Both the position numbers and the translations under genes were made by a program. A model generated the notes under the pieces. The model made no database searches. It was not told the DNA's origin and saw only the letters and a list, made by a program, of their open reading frames with translations. A DNA stretch of 64,000 nt from an uncultured Flavobacteriaceae bacterium (GTDB lineage Bacteria > Bacteroidota > Bacteroidia > Flavobacteriales > Flavobacteriaceae), in the NCBI GenBank assembly GCA_947500385.1, contig CANMSA010000005.1, positions 230,217-294,216 on the forward strand. The letters are read 5' to 3'. This document shows positions 18,224-27,632 of this stretch, one piece after another. The stretch's first letter is position 1. Each line of letters opens with the position of its first letter.

Positions 18224-18667
18224 ATGAGTACGCTTAACAAATTTCTCAAGAAAAAGAAGTACACCCGGATACCTTTGGTCCTGACCGCTACCAATCATTT
18301 TGAAATCGTCGCTTCCATCAATGGTGTCAAAGGACGGTTTATTTTAGACACGGGTGCCTCGAATACCTGTGTGGGTTTTGATAAAATCGATTTTTTCCAT
18401 CTTACTTCCAAGGCCTCGGAAATAAAAGCGGCAGGTGCCGGGGCTACCAATATGGAAACACTCGTATCTACCAAAAACAGATTGAAAATTGGGAAATGGA
18501 CCAAAAAGAAACTAAAAATTGTTCTTTTCGACTTGGTTCATGTCAACGAGGCACTTACTTCACATAAGGCCTTACCTGTTGATGGAATCATAGGTGCGGA
18601 TGTGCTCAAAAAATCAAAGGCCATTATCGACTATGACAAACAATGTGTTTATTTAAAACTATCATAG
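18224..18667 (+). CDS. Retropepsin-like aspartic protease domain protein
   Basis: The 147-residue protein has the single-lobe aspartic protease signature FILDTGASNTCV, with the catalytic DTGAS at 42-46, and a later hydrophobic-hydrophobic-G pattern in VDGIIGADVLKK near 119-130. Such single lobes act as dimers, like retropepsins. There is no signal peptide or membrane anchor, so it is probably cytoplasmic. It is a stand-alone gene between divergent tatD and the convergent odhB terminator. The substrate is unknown. Confidence 0.8.
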   Translation: MSTLNKFLKKKKYTRIPLVLTATNHFEIVASINGVKGRFILDTGASNTCVGFDKIDFFHLTSKASEIKAAGAGATNMETLVSTKNRLKIGKWTKKKLKIVLFDLVHVNEALTSHKALPVDGIIGADVLKKSKAIIDYDKQCVYLKLS

Positions 18668-18730
18668 AAAATCGTTGCTTTTTTGCCATTGGCCTACCAC
18701 CCTGTAGCTTTTCAGTTCCCATACTATCGC

Positions 18731-18764
18731 AAAAAACCCCAAAGTCATGAAGGCTTTGAGGTTT
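18731..18764 (-). terminator. Terminator of the sucA-sucB operon
   Basis: On the minus strand an 11-bp stem with one mismatch (AAACCTCAAAG with CTTTGGGGTTT) is followed by a run of T residues, about 25 bases beyond the odhB stop. Confidence 0.75.
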
Positions 18765-18787
18765 ACTGTTATTCAATTTTATTCTAC

Positions 18788-20005
18788 TTACATCTCCAAC
18801 GACTTCTTCAAATCATTGTCCATCAATAGTTCTTCCGGATTCTCAAGCGCTTCTTTTACGGCAACCAAAAACCCAACTGATTCCTTACCATCAATAATTC
18901 GATGGTCGTAGGACAGTGCCACATACATGATCGGCGCGATGGCGATGGCCCCATCTCTGACAATGGGCCTTTCCACAATATTGTGCATCCCCAAAATCGC
19001 GCTTTGCGGTGGATTGATAATCGGTGTACTTAACATGGAACCAAAAACACCTCCATTGGTTATCGTAAAGGTGCCTCCGGTCATTTCATCAACCGTAATA
19101 TCCCCATCTCGAGCGCGTAGTGCCAATCTCTTTACTTCAGATTCCACTCCTCTAAAGCTAAGATTTTCCGCATTCCTGATTACCGGCACCATTAAACCTT
19201 TAGGACCCGATACGGCAATACTAATGTCGCAAAAATCATAACTGATCATCTCCTTGCCGTCGATCATTGAGTTCACCGCGGGATACATTTTCAAAGCTCT
19301 TACCACTGCTTTTGTAAAGAAACTCATGAACCCAAGACTTACGCCATGCTTTGCTTTAAACGCTTCCTTATACTCTTTCCGGATGGCAAAAATGGGCGAC
19401 ATATCTACCTCATTAAAGGTGGTCAACATAGCCGTTTCATTTTTGGCCGCTACCAAACGTTCCGCCACTTTTCTGCGAAGCATAGACAGTTTAGACCGGC
19501 TTTCTCCCCTAGAACCTCCGGCAGGGGTCCCCATGGAAGGGACCGCATTCACGGCATCGTCTTTGGTAATACGGCCATCTCTGCCCGTACCTTTTACCGA
19601 AGCGGAATCAATGCCCTTCTCATCCAATATTTTCTTCGCCGCCGGAGAGGCGGTTCCGGAAGCGTAGGTCTCTTTTGTTGCTACCTTTTCGACCGGTTTT
19701 GGGGCTTTTTTCTCTTCGGCCTTCACTTCTTCCTTTTTCTCGGCCTTCGCAGTGCCTGCAGGTTTTTCCGCAGCCGTATCGATCAAACAAACAATCGCAC
19801 CAACCTCCACAGCGTCTCCCACCTCTGCTTTCAATGTAATTACCCCACTTTCTTCGGCCGGTAATTCCAAGGTAGCCTTATCAGAATCGACTTCTGCTAT
19901 CGCTTGATCTTTTTCAACATAATCGCCATCTTGCACCAGCCACTCCGCTATCTCAACTTCGGTAATCGATTCTCCCGGTGAAGGGACTTTCATTTCTAAA
20001 ATCAT
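18788..20005 (-). CDS. sucB: Dihydrolipoyllysine succinyltransferase (2-oxoglutarate dehydrogenase E2)
   Basis: This E2 subunit moves the succinyl group from E1 to CoA in the TCA cycle. The 405-residue protein has a lipoyl domain with the lipoylated lysine in DSDKATLELP (Lys43). An alanine/lysine/glutamate-rich linker follows, then a peripheral subunit-binding domain at about 114-155 (SPAAKKILDEKGID, GRDGRITKDD) and a catalytic domain ending in SYDHRIIDG, with the catalytic pair His368 and Asp372. It lies 20 bases downstream of the E1 gene. The E3 subunit is not in this window. Confidence 0.96.
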   Translation of the reverse strand: MILEMKVPSPGESITEVEIAEWLVQDGDYVEKDQAIAEVDSDKATLELPAEESGVITLKAEVGDAVEVGAIVCLIDTAAEKPAGTAKAEKKEEVKAEEKKAPKPVEKVATKETYASGTASPAAKKILDEKGIDSASVKGTGRDGRITKDDAVNAVPSMGTPAGGSRGESRSKLSMLRRKVAERLVAAKNETAMLTTFNEVDMSPIFAIRKEYKEAFKAKHGVSLGFMSFFTKAVVRALKMYPAVNSMIDGKEMISYDFCDISIAVSGPKGLMVPVIRNAENLSFRGVESEVKRLALRARDGDITVDEMTGGTFTITNGGVFGSMLSTPIINPPQSAILGMHNIVERPIVRDGAIAIAPIMYVALSYDHRIIDGKESVGFLVAVKEALENPEELLMDNDLKKSLEM

Positions 20006-20025
20006 TCGTTTTATCTTTTGATATG

Positions 20026-22812
20026 TTATTTTTTTCTATTGGAATTGTCCTTGGACTTGTCGAATACATAATCGATTATCTGCTGGTGCCGGTTCTTGGA
20101 TCGCACTGCGCTACCTGCCGCAGGGGAGGCATAGAACCTTCTGGAAGCCACTCTAAACGTACGCGACTCCTCAAAATGCATCATCATATGGCTCCAAGCC
20201 CCCATGTTTCGAGGTTCTTCTTGTGCCCAAACCACATCATCTGCTTTGGTGTACTTTTTTAGGATGCCATTTATTTCTTCCGCTGGCATTGGAAACAATT
20301 GCTCAATTCGCACCAGAGCAACATCGGCTCGTTTTTGTTCTTCTTTGGCCGCCAACAAATCGTAGTAAAACTTACCGGTACAGAACACCAGTGTTTTCAC
20401 CTTCTTAGCATCCGCATCCACATCGTCTATCACCTCTTGAAAACTTCCGGTAGCCAACTCTTCCACAGAAGAAACCGCCTTGGGATGGCGTAAAAGACTT
20501 TTCGGAGTAAAAATAATCAATGGCTTGCGAAAGTTCGCCTTCATTTGACGCCTTAGTATATGAAACATCTGTGCCGGGGTACTTACATCGGCAATATACA
20601 TATTATCACGAGCACACAATTGCAGGTACCGTTCCATGCGTGCAGAAGAATGCTCCGCTCCCTGGCCCTCATACCCATGTGGCAATAACATGACCAGGCC
20701 GTTTTGCAATTTCCATTTGTCTTCGGCCGCCGAAATGTACTGATCGATCATAATTTGGGCACCATTGCTAAAATCACCGAATTGGGCTTCCCAAATGGTT
20801 AAGGTATTAGGACTTGCCATGGCGTACCCATAGTCAAAACCTACCACCCCGTATTCGGATAGGAGCGAATTGTAAATCTGGAAAATCCCTTGTTTTTTTG
20901 CAATATGGTTTAAGAGCAATACTTCTTCTTCGCTTTCTTCCACCTTCATCACCGCATGACGATGTGAAAAGGTACCGCGCTCTACATCTTGTCCCGACAT
21001 GCGAACGCCATAGCCCTCCTCCAATAAAGACCCATAGGCCAATAACTCTCCCATGGCCCAATCGAGTTTATTGGTCTCGAAGAACATTTTATTACGGTCA
21101 CGCACCAACTTTTCTACCTTTCGCAGAAACTTTTTATCGGCCGGCAACTGCGTCAATACTTTGGCGATCGCCGTTAATTTTTTCTTATCATAAGTCGTGT
21201 CGATCGCGGTCATCATCTCCCACTCCCGCACATTTTCGAACCCTTTCCACTCATCGGCCATAAAAGGAGTGATAATGGTCTTGTCCTCTTTACGGGAATC
21301 TTCTAATTCTTCCTCTAACGAGCTCTTGTATTCTGCTTCAAGTTGCTTTACATAGCCTTCATCAATAATCCCTTCCGAAATCAATTTTTCCGCATAGATG
21401 TCTCTTGGGTTTTTATGCTTGGCAATCGCCTTGTACAGTTTCGGCTGCGTAAACCTGGGTTCATCCCCTTCGTTATGACCATATTTTCTGTATCCCAACA
21501 AATCGATAAAGACATCTCTATGAAAACGCATACGATACTCCAGGGCAAAAAGGGCCGCATGTACCACTGCCTCGGGATCATCTGCATTTACATGTAATAC
21601 CGGACTTAGCGTCACCTTGCCCACATCGGTACAATAAGTGGACGATCTTGCATCCAGATAATTCGTGGTAAACCCTATTTGATTGTTCACCACAATATGT
21701 ATGGTACCGTTGGTCTTATAGCCATCCAAAGTGGCCATCTGAACTACTTCATATACGAGACCTTGACCCGCGATCGCCGCATCGCCATGCACTACGATCG
21801 GAAGCACTTGGGAAAAATCTTCGGGGAAATGCGCGTCTTGCTTTGCCCTTGCAATTCCTTCGACCACGGCCCCTACGGTTTCCAGGTGAGAGGGATTGGG
21901 GGCAATATTCATTTTGATCTTGTTCCCGTTATCGGACATGCGATCACTGGTCCACCCCAGATGGTATTTTACATCCCCATCAAAAATTTCTTGCTCGTAG
22001 TCCTTGCCATCAAACTCACTAAAAATATCCTTGGCGGCTTTTCCAAAAATATTCGTCAGCACATTCAAGCGGCCACGATGCGCCATGCCCATGACGAATT
22101 GCTTCACTCCCATTTCAGCGGCCCGTTCCACAATCGCATCCAAAGCAGGGATCAACGATTCGTTCCCTTCTAGGGAGAATCGTTTTTGACCTACGTATTT
22201 GGTATGCAGGAAAGACTCGAAGGAAACGGCTTGATTTAGTTTTTTAAGTACATGTTTTTTGCGTTCCGCATCGAAGTTGGGATGGTTGTCGTTGACATTC
22301 AACCAGTCCTGGATCCATTGTACACGCTCCGGCTTTCGAATATACATGTACTCCACACCGATAGAATCGCAGTAAATACGTTTTAGATGGTCGATAATAC
22401 CCCTTAGCGTACTAGTACCGATACCAATGATTTCCCCTGCACTGAAGGTGCTATCCATATCGGCTTCCGACAGTCCAAAATTTTCAATATCCAGACTGGG
22501 GGTATACTTTCTTCGCTCCCGCACGGGGTTGGTCTCGGTAAAAAGGTGACCCCTACTTCGATACCCATCGATCAACCGGATGACCTGAAACTCTTTCTGC
22601 AGCGATTGTGGCACCTGCCCTGTTCCGACCGGCGGCGTCCCATTTTCACCATATACCTCTAGCTCATCCAGAGCACTTTCGGTTCCAAAATCAAATCCCT
22701 GAAAAAAGGCGCGCCAACTGGGCTCTACACTATCCGGATTCGTTAAATATTTATCATATGTTTCCGCAAAGAACGAAGTATGTGCGGCATTTAAAAAGGA
22801 ATATTTGTCCAT
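20026..22812 (-). CDS. sucA: 2-oxoglutarate dehydrogenase E1 component
   Basis: The 928-residue thiamine-diphosphate enzyme decarboxylates 2-oxoglutarate and passes succinyl to the E2 lipoyl arm. An N-terminal segment (FFAETYDKYLTNPDSVEPSW) matches the E1o tail that binds the complex. The ThDP part contains MGMAHRGRLNVL and GDAAIAGQGLVYE, and the C-terminal transketolase-like part contains LLPHGYEGQGAEHSS and AQEEPRNMGAW. The length is typical. It is the first gene of a two-gene operon with sucB. Confidence 0.97.
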   Translation of the reverse strand: MDKYSFLNAAHTSFFAETYDKYLTNPDSVEPSWRAFFQGFDFGTESALDELEVYGENGTPPVGTGQVPQSLQKEFQVIRLIDGYRSRGHLFTETNPVRERRKYTPSLDIENFGLSEADMDSTFSAGEIIGIGTSTLRGIIDHLKRIYCDSIGVEYMYIRKPERVQWIQDWLNVNDNHPNFDAERKKHVLKKLNQAVSFESFLHTKYVGQKRFSLEGNESLIPALDAIVERAAEMGVKQFVMGMAHRGRLNVLTNIFGKAAKDIFSEFDGKDYEQEIFDGDVKYHLGWTSDRMSDNGNKIKMNIAPNPSHLETVGAVVEGIARAKQDAHFPEDFSQVLPIVVHGDAAIAGQGLVYEVVQMATLDGYKTNGTIHIVVNNQIGFTTNYLDARSSTYCTDVGKVTLSPVLHVNADDPEAVVHAALFALEYRMRFHRDVFIDLLGYRKYGHNEGDEPRFTQPKLYKAIAKHKNPRDIYAEKLISEGIIDEGYVKQLEAEYKSSLEEELEDSRKEDKTIITPFMADEWKGFENVREWEMMTAIDTTYDKKKLTAIAKVLTQLPADKKFLRKVEKLVRDRNKMFFETNKLDWAMGELLAYGSLLEEGYGVRMSGQDVERGTFSHRHAVMKVEESEEEVLLLNHIAKKQGIFQIYNSLLSEYGVVGFDYGYAMASPNTLTIWEAQFGDFSNGAQIMIDQYISAAEDKWKLQNGLVMLLPHGYEGQGAEHSSARMERYLQLCARDNMYIADVSTPAQMFHILRRQMKANFRKPLIIFTPKSLLRHPKAVSSVEELATGSFQEVIDDVDADAKKVKTLVFCTGKFYYDLLAAKEEQKRADVALVRIEQLFPMPAEEINGILKKYTKADDVVWAQEEPRNMGAWSHMMMHFEESRTFRVASRRFYASPAAGSAVRSKNRHQQIIDYVFDKSKDNSNRKK

Positions 22813-22975
22813 GCAAAGAGTGCGCTTATTTTAGTTCTTCCCTCTTTTAAAATAGCTTTTCAACTAATCATTTCTTCGGCAGGGGCTTCCCAAGAATATT
22901 TTAACAAAAATACACTATTTCCCAATTATAGGGGTATCTTAGAGGGTATTATTGTATATGTAAAGATACTAAAAG

Positions 22976-23491
22976 ATGTTTCGACCAACCCCTTACAAAA
23001 AAGTGTTTTTTTGTGTTGTCTTGCTATTTTCAACTTTTGTAATAGTTGCCCAAAACCAATCCCCTAAAAGTCAGTTTTGGGAGCGCGTGCGCTTTGGGGG
23101 CGGTATTGGTGTGGGATTCAATAATGCCGGTTTTAACGGTTCCATTGCTCCGAGTGCCATTTATCAAGCCACTCCGCAGTTTGCAGGGGGCGTAAGCTTA
23201 AATGTTATTTACTCCAAGGTAAATGACAGTCGGCTTACGGCCTATGGCGGAAGTGTTATTACGCTCTACAATCCCATCGATTTTTTACAGTTTTCAGGAG
23301 AATTTGAGCAGTTGCGGGTAAACCGAACCTTAGGTACTTTCGAGGATGACTTCTGGTCGCCGGCGCTTTTTTTAGGAGTTGGCTACACCAACAGCTTTAG
23401 TACCATAGGCATACGATACAACGTTCTTTATGACAATGAGGACAGCATTTATCTAAATGCCTGGGCCCCCTTTGTACGGTTTTATTTTTAG
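22976..23491 (+). CDS. Small secreted protein, likely outer-membrane barrel
   Basis: The 171-residue protein has a signal peptide (hydrophobic FFCVVLLFSTFVIVAQ) followed by glycine- and aromatic-rich amphipathic strands such as RFGGGIGVGFNNAGF and a C-terminal strand ending in aromatic residues (APFVRFYF). This is the pattern of a small outer-membrane barrel. Homologues next to sucA in Flavobacteriaceae are often labelled alpha-ketoglutarate decarboxylase, but I see no catalytic feature supporting that name. It is divergent from sucA. Confidence 0.75.
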   Translation: MFRPTPYKKVFFCVVLLFSTFVIVAQNQSPKSQFWERVRFGGGIGVGFNNAGFNGSIAPSAIYQATPQFAGGVSLNVIYSKVNDSRLTAYGGSVITLYNPIDFLQFSGEFEQLRVNRTLGTFEDDFWSPALFLGVGYTNSFSTIGIRYNVLYDNEDSIYLNAWAPFVRFYF

Positions 23492-23493
23492 CA

Positions 23494-23850
23494 TCAGGCG
23501 CTGTATTTCTCTTTTAGCCATACTTTTTGCAATTCTCGCTTCAGAATCAAAAACGACACCTGTTCGGCTACCTCTACCACATCGGTGGCATGGATTTCTT
23601 TAAAGGCACTTTCGGGAACATCTACCACATACAACAGATTCAAATAGGCCGTAAACTGTTCCATCAACAGCACATAGACCTTTTCGTGCAAACTGGCATA
23701 AAGGTCGTCTGGCAGGATACCCAAGCCAAGATTTACGGACACATTTGCAAGCCCAAAATCTTTCTCTAATTGCGCAATTAATTTTTGATACAAGCCCATT
23801 TCCAGGGCATTTTGAAGAAGTATGGTACTGTTTGGGGCATCATTAAGCAT
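23494..23850 (-). CDS. Hypothetical cytoplasmic protein, 118 residues
   Basis: I do not recognise a family. The protein is acidic and mostly helical, with no signal peptide. It ends two bases from the stop of the convergent barrel gene and starts about 110 bases downstream of the amidohydrolase gene's stop codon, in the same direction. It may be a small flavobacterial protein of unknown function. Confidence 0.6.
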   Translation of the reverse strand: MLNDAPNSTILLQNALEMGLYQKLIAQLEKDFGLANVSVNLGLGILPDDLYASLHEKVYVLLMEQFTAYLNLLYVVDVPESAFKEIHATDVVEVAEQVSFLILKRELQKVWLKEKYSA

Positions 23851-23959
23851 ATGAGATGTACGTAGGAACTTTCCTATTTGGTTGTTAAAGGGGGTAAAAA
23901 AAATTGAACCTCCCCGAATCGACCATGTCGCATAAGTCGCTTTCCCTCATAGTTCATGC

Positions 23960-25234
23960 TTATTGCTTGTATACTACCCCGTCTTTCATAACAAAAGCAA
24001 CCGTTTCCAAAGTTTTCGCATTTTTGGTAGGGTCTTCATCCACGGCCACAATATCGGCCAAAAAGCCTTCCTTTAGCTGTCCCAAAGAATCGGCCATGTC
24101 CAACAACTTTGCATTGGTAATGGTGGCGGCTTTCAGGGATTCGCTTAAGGGAATACCGGCTTCCAAAAGGTAACCGAACTCGATGGCATTCTTGCCATGG
24201 GGAAAAACACCCGCATCGGTACCAAAGCCCATGGGCACCCCTTTTTTGTAGGCTTTGGCCATTGTTTCTTGATGAATCGGCCCAATCTCCAATGCTTTTC
24301 TGGCAACCACATCGGGGAAAAAACCAGGTTGTTTCGCTTTTTCCGCTACTTGTTTACCAGCGCTAATAGTCGGTATTAAATAGCATTGTTTCTGTTTCAT
24401 AAGCTCCATGGTCTTTTCACTCATAAAGCTTCCATGTTCAATGGTATTGACACCGCCCAGTACCGCCAGCCGCATTCCTTCATCTCCATGGGCATGCGCC
24501 GCAACAGAGAACCCGTAATTTTTGGCAGTACTTGTAATGGCCTTTATCTCTTCTAAGGTAAATTGAGGGTTATGTCCACTTTTTGCCACGCTTAGCACGC
24601 CTCCGGTAGCGGTTATCTTTATAACATCGGCTCCATTTTTGTATCGCTGCCGAACCGCCTTTTTAGCGTCATCTACCGAATTTACAACGCCTTCCTTAGG
24701 GCCGGGATCTCCCATTAGGTCACTTTTCATACCGTTGGTAGGGTCGGCGTGTCCGCCGGTAGTTGCCAACGCTTTGCCGGCCGTAAATATACGTGGCCCG
24801 ATCACCATGCCCCTGTTGATCGCTTTTCGCAATGCAATATTGACCCCGGAGCCTCCCAGATCACGCACTGTTGTAAAGCCTGCCATTAAGGTGCGTTTTG
24901 CATATACCGTAGATTCCAAGGCCACATCAATATCGTTGTTTGTAAAGCGTTTGATATACGTTTGTGGATTAAACTCCGACTCGATGTGCACATGCATATC
25001 GATCAAACCCGGCAATACTACCTTATCCTTCAAATCTATTACCCGATCCTCTTTCGTACCGCTCACATAGCCGTTTTCAATACTTTTGATTTTGTTTCCT
25101 GAAACCACCAAGGTTTTTTCAGCGATGATTTTACCGTTTTGGGTATCGAGAATATGCCCGCATTGCAGATAGCTATCCTGCGCCTCAAGAGACAGCGTCG
25201 TCATATATAGTAGGCAAACTAATAGGTATTTCAT
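23960..25234 (-). CDS. Exported amidohydrolase family protein (imidazolonepropionase/prolidase-like)
   Basis: The 424-residue protein has a signal peptide (LLVCLLYMTTLSLEAQ) and the metal sites of the amidohydrolase superfamily: the HxH pair in LIDMHVHIESEF at 81-83, the DVIKITATGG lysine region near 200-210, AAHAHGDEG near 246-254, and the last aspartate in GFGTDAGVFPHG. This subgroup includes Xaa-Pro dipeptidase-like and imidazolonepropionase-like enzymes; the signal peptide places it in the periplasm. The substrate cannot be told from sequence. It lies downstream of the galE terminator and is probably a single-gene unit. Confidence 0.85.
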   Translation of the reverse strand: MKYLLVCLLYMTTLSLEAQDSYLQCGHILDTQNGKIIAEKTLVVSGNKIKSIENGYVSGTKEDRVIDLKDKVVLPGLIDMHVHIESEFNPQTYIKRFTNNDIDVALESTVYAKRTLMAGFTTVRDLGGSGVNIALRKAINRGMVIGPRIFTAGKALATTGGHADPTNGMKSDLMGDPGPKEGVVNSVDDAKKAVRQRYKNGADVIKITATGGVLSVAKSGHNPQFTLEEIKAITSTAKNYGFSVAAHAHGDEGMRLAVLGGVNTIEHGSFMSEKTMELMKQKQCYLIPTISAGKQVAEKAKQPGFFPDVVARKALEIGPIHQETMAKAYKKGVPMGFGTDAGVFPHGKNAIEFGYLLEAGIPLSESLKAATITNAKLLDMADSLGQLKEGFLADIVAVDEDPTKNAKTLETVAFVMKDGVVYKQ

Positions 25235-25249
25235 TTTCCGAATGGTCTT

Positions 25250-25282
25250 AAATTAAGAAAGGGAAATATACACATATTTCCC
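25250..25282 (-). terminator. Terminator after galE
   Basis: On the minus strand the stem GGGAAATA pairs with TATTTCCC around a six-base loop and is followed by TTTCTTAATTT. It lies about 30 bases after the galE stop codon. Confidence 0.7.
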
Positions 25283-25311
25283 TTCATCTCTTTATCGTTT
25301 GTGGATAACGG

Positions 25312-26331
25312 TCAGTTATTCCGAACCTTTTTTTCCCAGTCCCACGCAGATTTCATCGCCTCGTCCAAAGTAGATTGGGCTTTCCAACCCAGTACCTCGT
25401 TTGCCTTTTTGGTGTTCGCATACGCCGACACGATATCACCGGCACGACGATCCACTATTTTGTAATTGAGTTTTTCCCCTGAAACACGTTCAAAACTTTG
25501 AATGACTTCCAACACGGAACTTCCTTTACCCGTACCCACATTAAAGACCTCGTAATTTTGCTCGTTCTTTGCATTCAATAGGCGTTGCAAGGCTACCACG
25601 TGGGCCCTTGCCAAATCCACTACATGAATATAATCTCTGATACAGGTACCATCCGGGGTAGGATAATCGTTTCCAAAAACAGCCAATTGTTCTCGAACCC
25701 CCATACCCGTTTGGGTAATAAATGGCACCAAATTTTGCGGTACGCCTATAGGCAATTCTCCTATTTCGGTGCTCGGGTGCGCGCCCATCGGATTAAAATA
25801 ACGCAATGCAATCGCATGTAGTCCCGGGGTAACCTTGCAGGTATCCGCGATAATTTCTTCCCCCATTTGTTTGGTATTCCCATAGGGAGATTCTGCCGCC
25901 TTCACCGGTGCATCTTCCGTAATCGGCATTTCATCGGCCTGCCCATATACGGTACAAGACGAGCTAAAGATAAACCGCGCCTTTTCTTTCTTGGAAAGTT
26001 CTTGCAGTATATAAACCAGGCTACCTATATTATTCTCATAATACAGTAGTGGTTTTTCCACACTTTCCCCAACCGCTTTGGAAGCAGCGAAGTGAATAAC
26101 TCCTTCAACATCTTGATGGCGGGCAAAAAAGGCCGCTACCATGGGTTTATCCCTTAAATCGATTTTCTCGAATAGCGGTAATTTACCTGTAATCGCCTGT
26201 ATGCCTTCAAGTACTTTTACATCGGCGTTCGAGCAGTCATCAATGATGACCACCTCGAAGCCCTCGTTCTGCAGTTCGACCACTGTATGGGATCCAATAA
26301 ACCCCAGACCTCCGGTAACTAGAATCTTCAT
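25312..26331 (-). CDS. galE: UDP-glucose 4-epimerase
   Basis: The 339-residue short-chain dehydrogenase interconverts UDP-glucose and UDP-galactose. The NAD-binding GGLGFIGSH is at 7-15, the catalytic serine region SSSCTVYG near 123-130, and the catalytic YxxxK pair is Tyr150 and Lys154 (SPYGNTK). The length is typical. It lies 54 bases downstream of a sugar aminotransferase gene in the same direction, which suggests a shared role in surface polysaccharide or lipopolysaccharide synthesis. A terminator follows. Confidence 0.95.
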   Translation of the reverse strand: MKILVTGGLGFIGSHTVVELQNEGFEVVIIDDCSNADVKVLEGIQAITGKLPLFEKIDLRDKPMVAAFFARHQDVEGVIHFAASKAVGESVEKPLLYYENNIGSLVYILQELSKKEKARFIFSSSCTVYGQADEMPITEDAPVKAAESPYGNTKQMGEEIIADTCKVTPGLHAIALRYFNPMGAHPSTEIGELPIGVPQNLVPFITQTGMGVREQLAVFGNDYPTPDGTCIRDYIHVVDLARAHVVALQRLLNAKNEQNYEVFNVGTGKGSSVLEVIQSFERVSGEKLNYKIVDRRAGDIVSAYANTKKANEVLGWKAQSTLDEAMKSAWDWEKKVRNN

Positions 26332-26385
26332 TTAGTATTTTTTTCAGGTTGTATTTAAAAGAATAAAGCTACCGCTAATATGAAA

Positions 26386-27540
26386 CTACCCGTTCAAAAA
26401 ACCGATGACCGCCTCGGTAATATAGGTAATCTGCTCATCATCTAGCTCGGTGTGCATCGGAAGGGATATTACTTCCTGCACCAATTGATTGGTAACGGGG
26501 AAGTCGTTCTCATCATAACGCTCATCTAAATAGGCTTTTTGACGATGTAGCGGAATTGGGTAATACACCCCACAAGGAATTTGCTTTTCCTTCAAGTGCT
26601 CCACCAACGCATCGCGCTTTCCGTTCGTTATTTTTAAAGTATACTGATGAAACACATGGCAGTTGCAACTTTGGCAAATCTCCCCACACCCGTTTACCGT
26701 TACAGGCACCACGATATTCGGCTGCCCCGAAAAAGCTGCCGAATATTTCCGGGCCGCTGCCCTACGCTTTTCACAATAGGAGTTTAAGTTAGGTAACTTC
26801 GCCCGTAAGACGGCCGCTTGGATCGAATCTAAGCGGGAGTTCACCCCCACCACATCGTGATAGTATCTTTTATACATCCCATGATTCACAATGCCGCGCA
26901 AGGTATGGGCCAATTCATCGTCATTTGTAAATATGGCCCCGCCATCGCCATACGCCCCTAGGTTTTTTGAAGGGAAGAAAGAGGTAGAACCAACATGTCC
27001 CATGGTACCTGCCTTTTGTTTTCTGCCGTCTTTAAAAGTATGGTCGGCACCAATGGCCTGTGCATTGTCCTCTATCACGTATAAGTCGTGTTTTTCGGCC
27101 AAGGCCAAGATGGCATCCATATCGGCACACTGCCCAAAAAGATGTACCGGTACGATCGCCTTTGTTTTGGGCGTGATTGCCTTTTCGACCGCTTCTACAT
27201 CAATGTTGAAGGTATGCGGATCCACATCTACCAATACAGGGGTCAATTGCAACAATGCAATCACTTCAACCGTTGCCGCGAATGTAAAATCGGCCGTAAT
27301 TACCTCGTCCCCGGGCTTCAGTCCCAGTCCCATCATGGCAATTTGGAGCGCATCGGTACCATTGGCACATGGAATTACATGTTGTACCCCTAGATAGGTT
27401 TCCAAATCTTTTTGAAACGCATGTACTTCCGGACCATTGATAAATGCAGCGCTCTCCATTATCGTTGAAATAGTCGCATTTACTTGTTCCTTTATCCCTT
27501 GGTATTGCCCCCCAAGATCTACCATTTGGATTTTCTTCAT
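26386..27540 (-). CDS. DegT/DnrJ/EryC1/StrS family sugar aminotransferase
   Basis: The 384-residue PLP enzyme is of the type that makes amino sugars on nucleotide carriers. The catalytic lysine lies in SFFPSKNLGAYGDGG (Lys192), and EDNAQAIGA near 157-165 holds the conserved acidic and glutamine residues. CANGTDALQIA near 58-68 binds the cofactor phosphate. The sequence pattern is closest to the WbpE-type group that aminates UDP-3-keto sugars, but the sugar cannot be fixed. A CQSCNCH cluster near 295 is unusual for the family. It precedes galE and is divergent from waaA. Confidence 0.9.
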   Translation of the reverse strand: MKKIQMVDLGGQYQGIKEQVNATISTIMESAAFINGPEVHAFQKDLETYLGVQHVIPCANGTDALQIAMMGLGLKPGDEVITADFTFAATVEVIALLQLTPVLVDVDPHTFNIDVEAVEKAITPKTKAIVPVHLFGQCADMDAILALAEKHDLYVIEDNAQAIGADHTFKDGRKQKAGTMGHVGSTSFFPSKNLGAYGDGGAIFTNDDELAHTLRGIVNHGMYKRYYHDVVGVNSRLDSIQAAVLRAKLPNLNSYCEKRRAAARKYSAAFSGQPNIVVPVTVNGCGEICQSCNCHVFHQYTLKITNGKRDALVEHLKEKQIPCGVYYPIPLHRQKAYLDERYDENDFPVTNQLVQEVISLPMHTELDDEQITYITEAVIGFLNG

Positions 27541-27632
27541 GAAGTGTGTTTAAAAAATTTCCCACAAAAATACGAAACCGATAACAATGAATCTCTTGAA
27601 AGAAATGTAATTTAGCCGCAAAATACTCCACT

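Noticed and set aside
22976..23491. Label alpha-ketoglutarate decarboxylase often given to homologues of this protein
   Set aside because: The protein looks like a small outer-membrane barrel with a signal peptide and has no decarboxylase features. The label probably spread from its position next to sucA.
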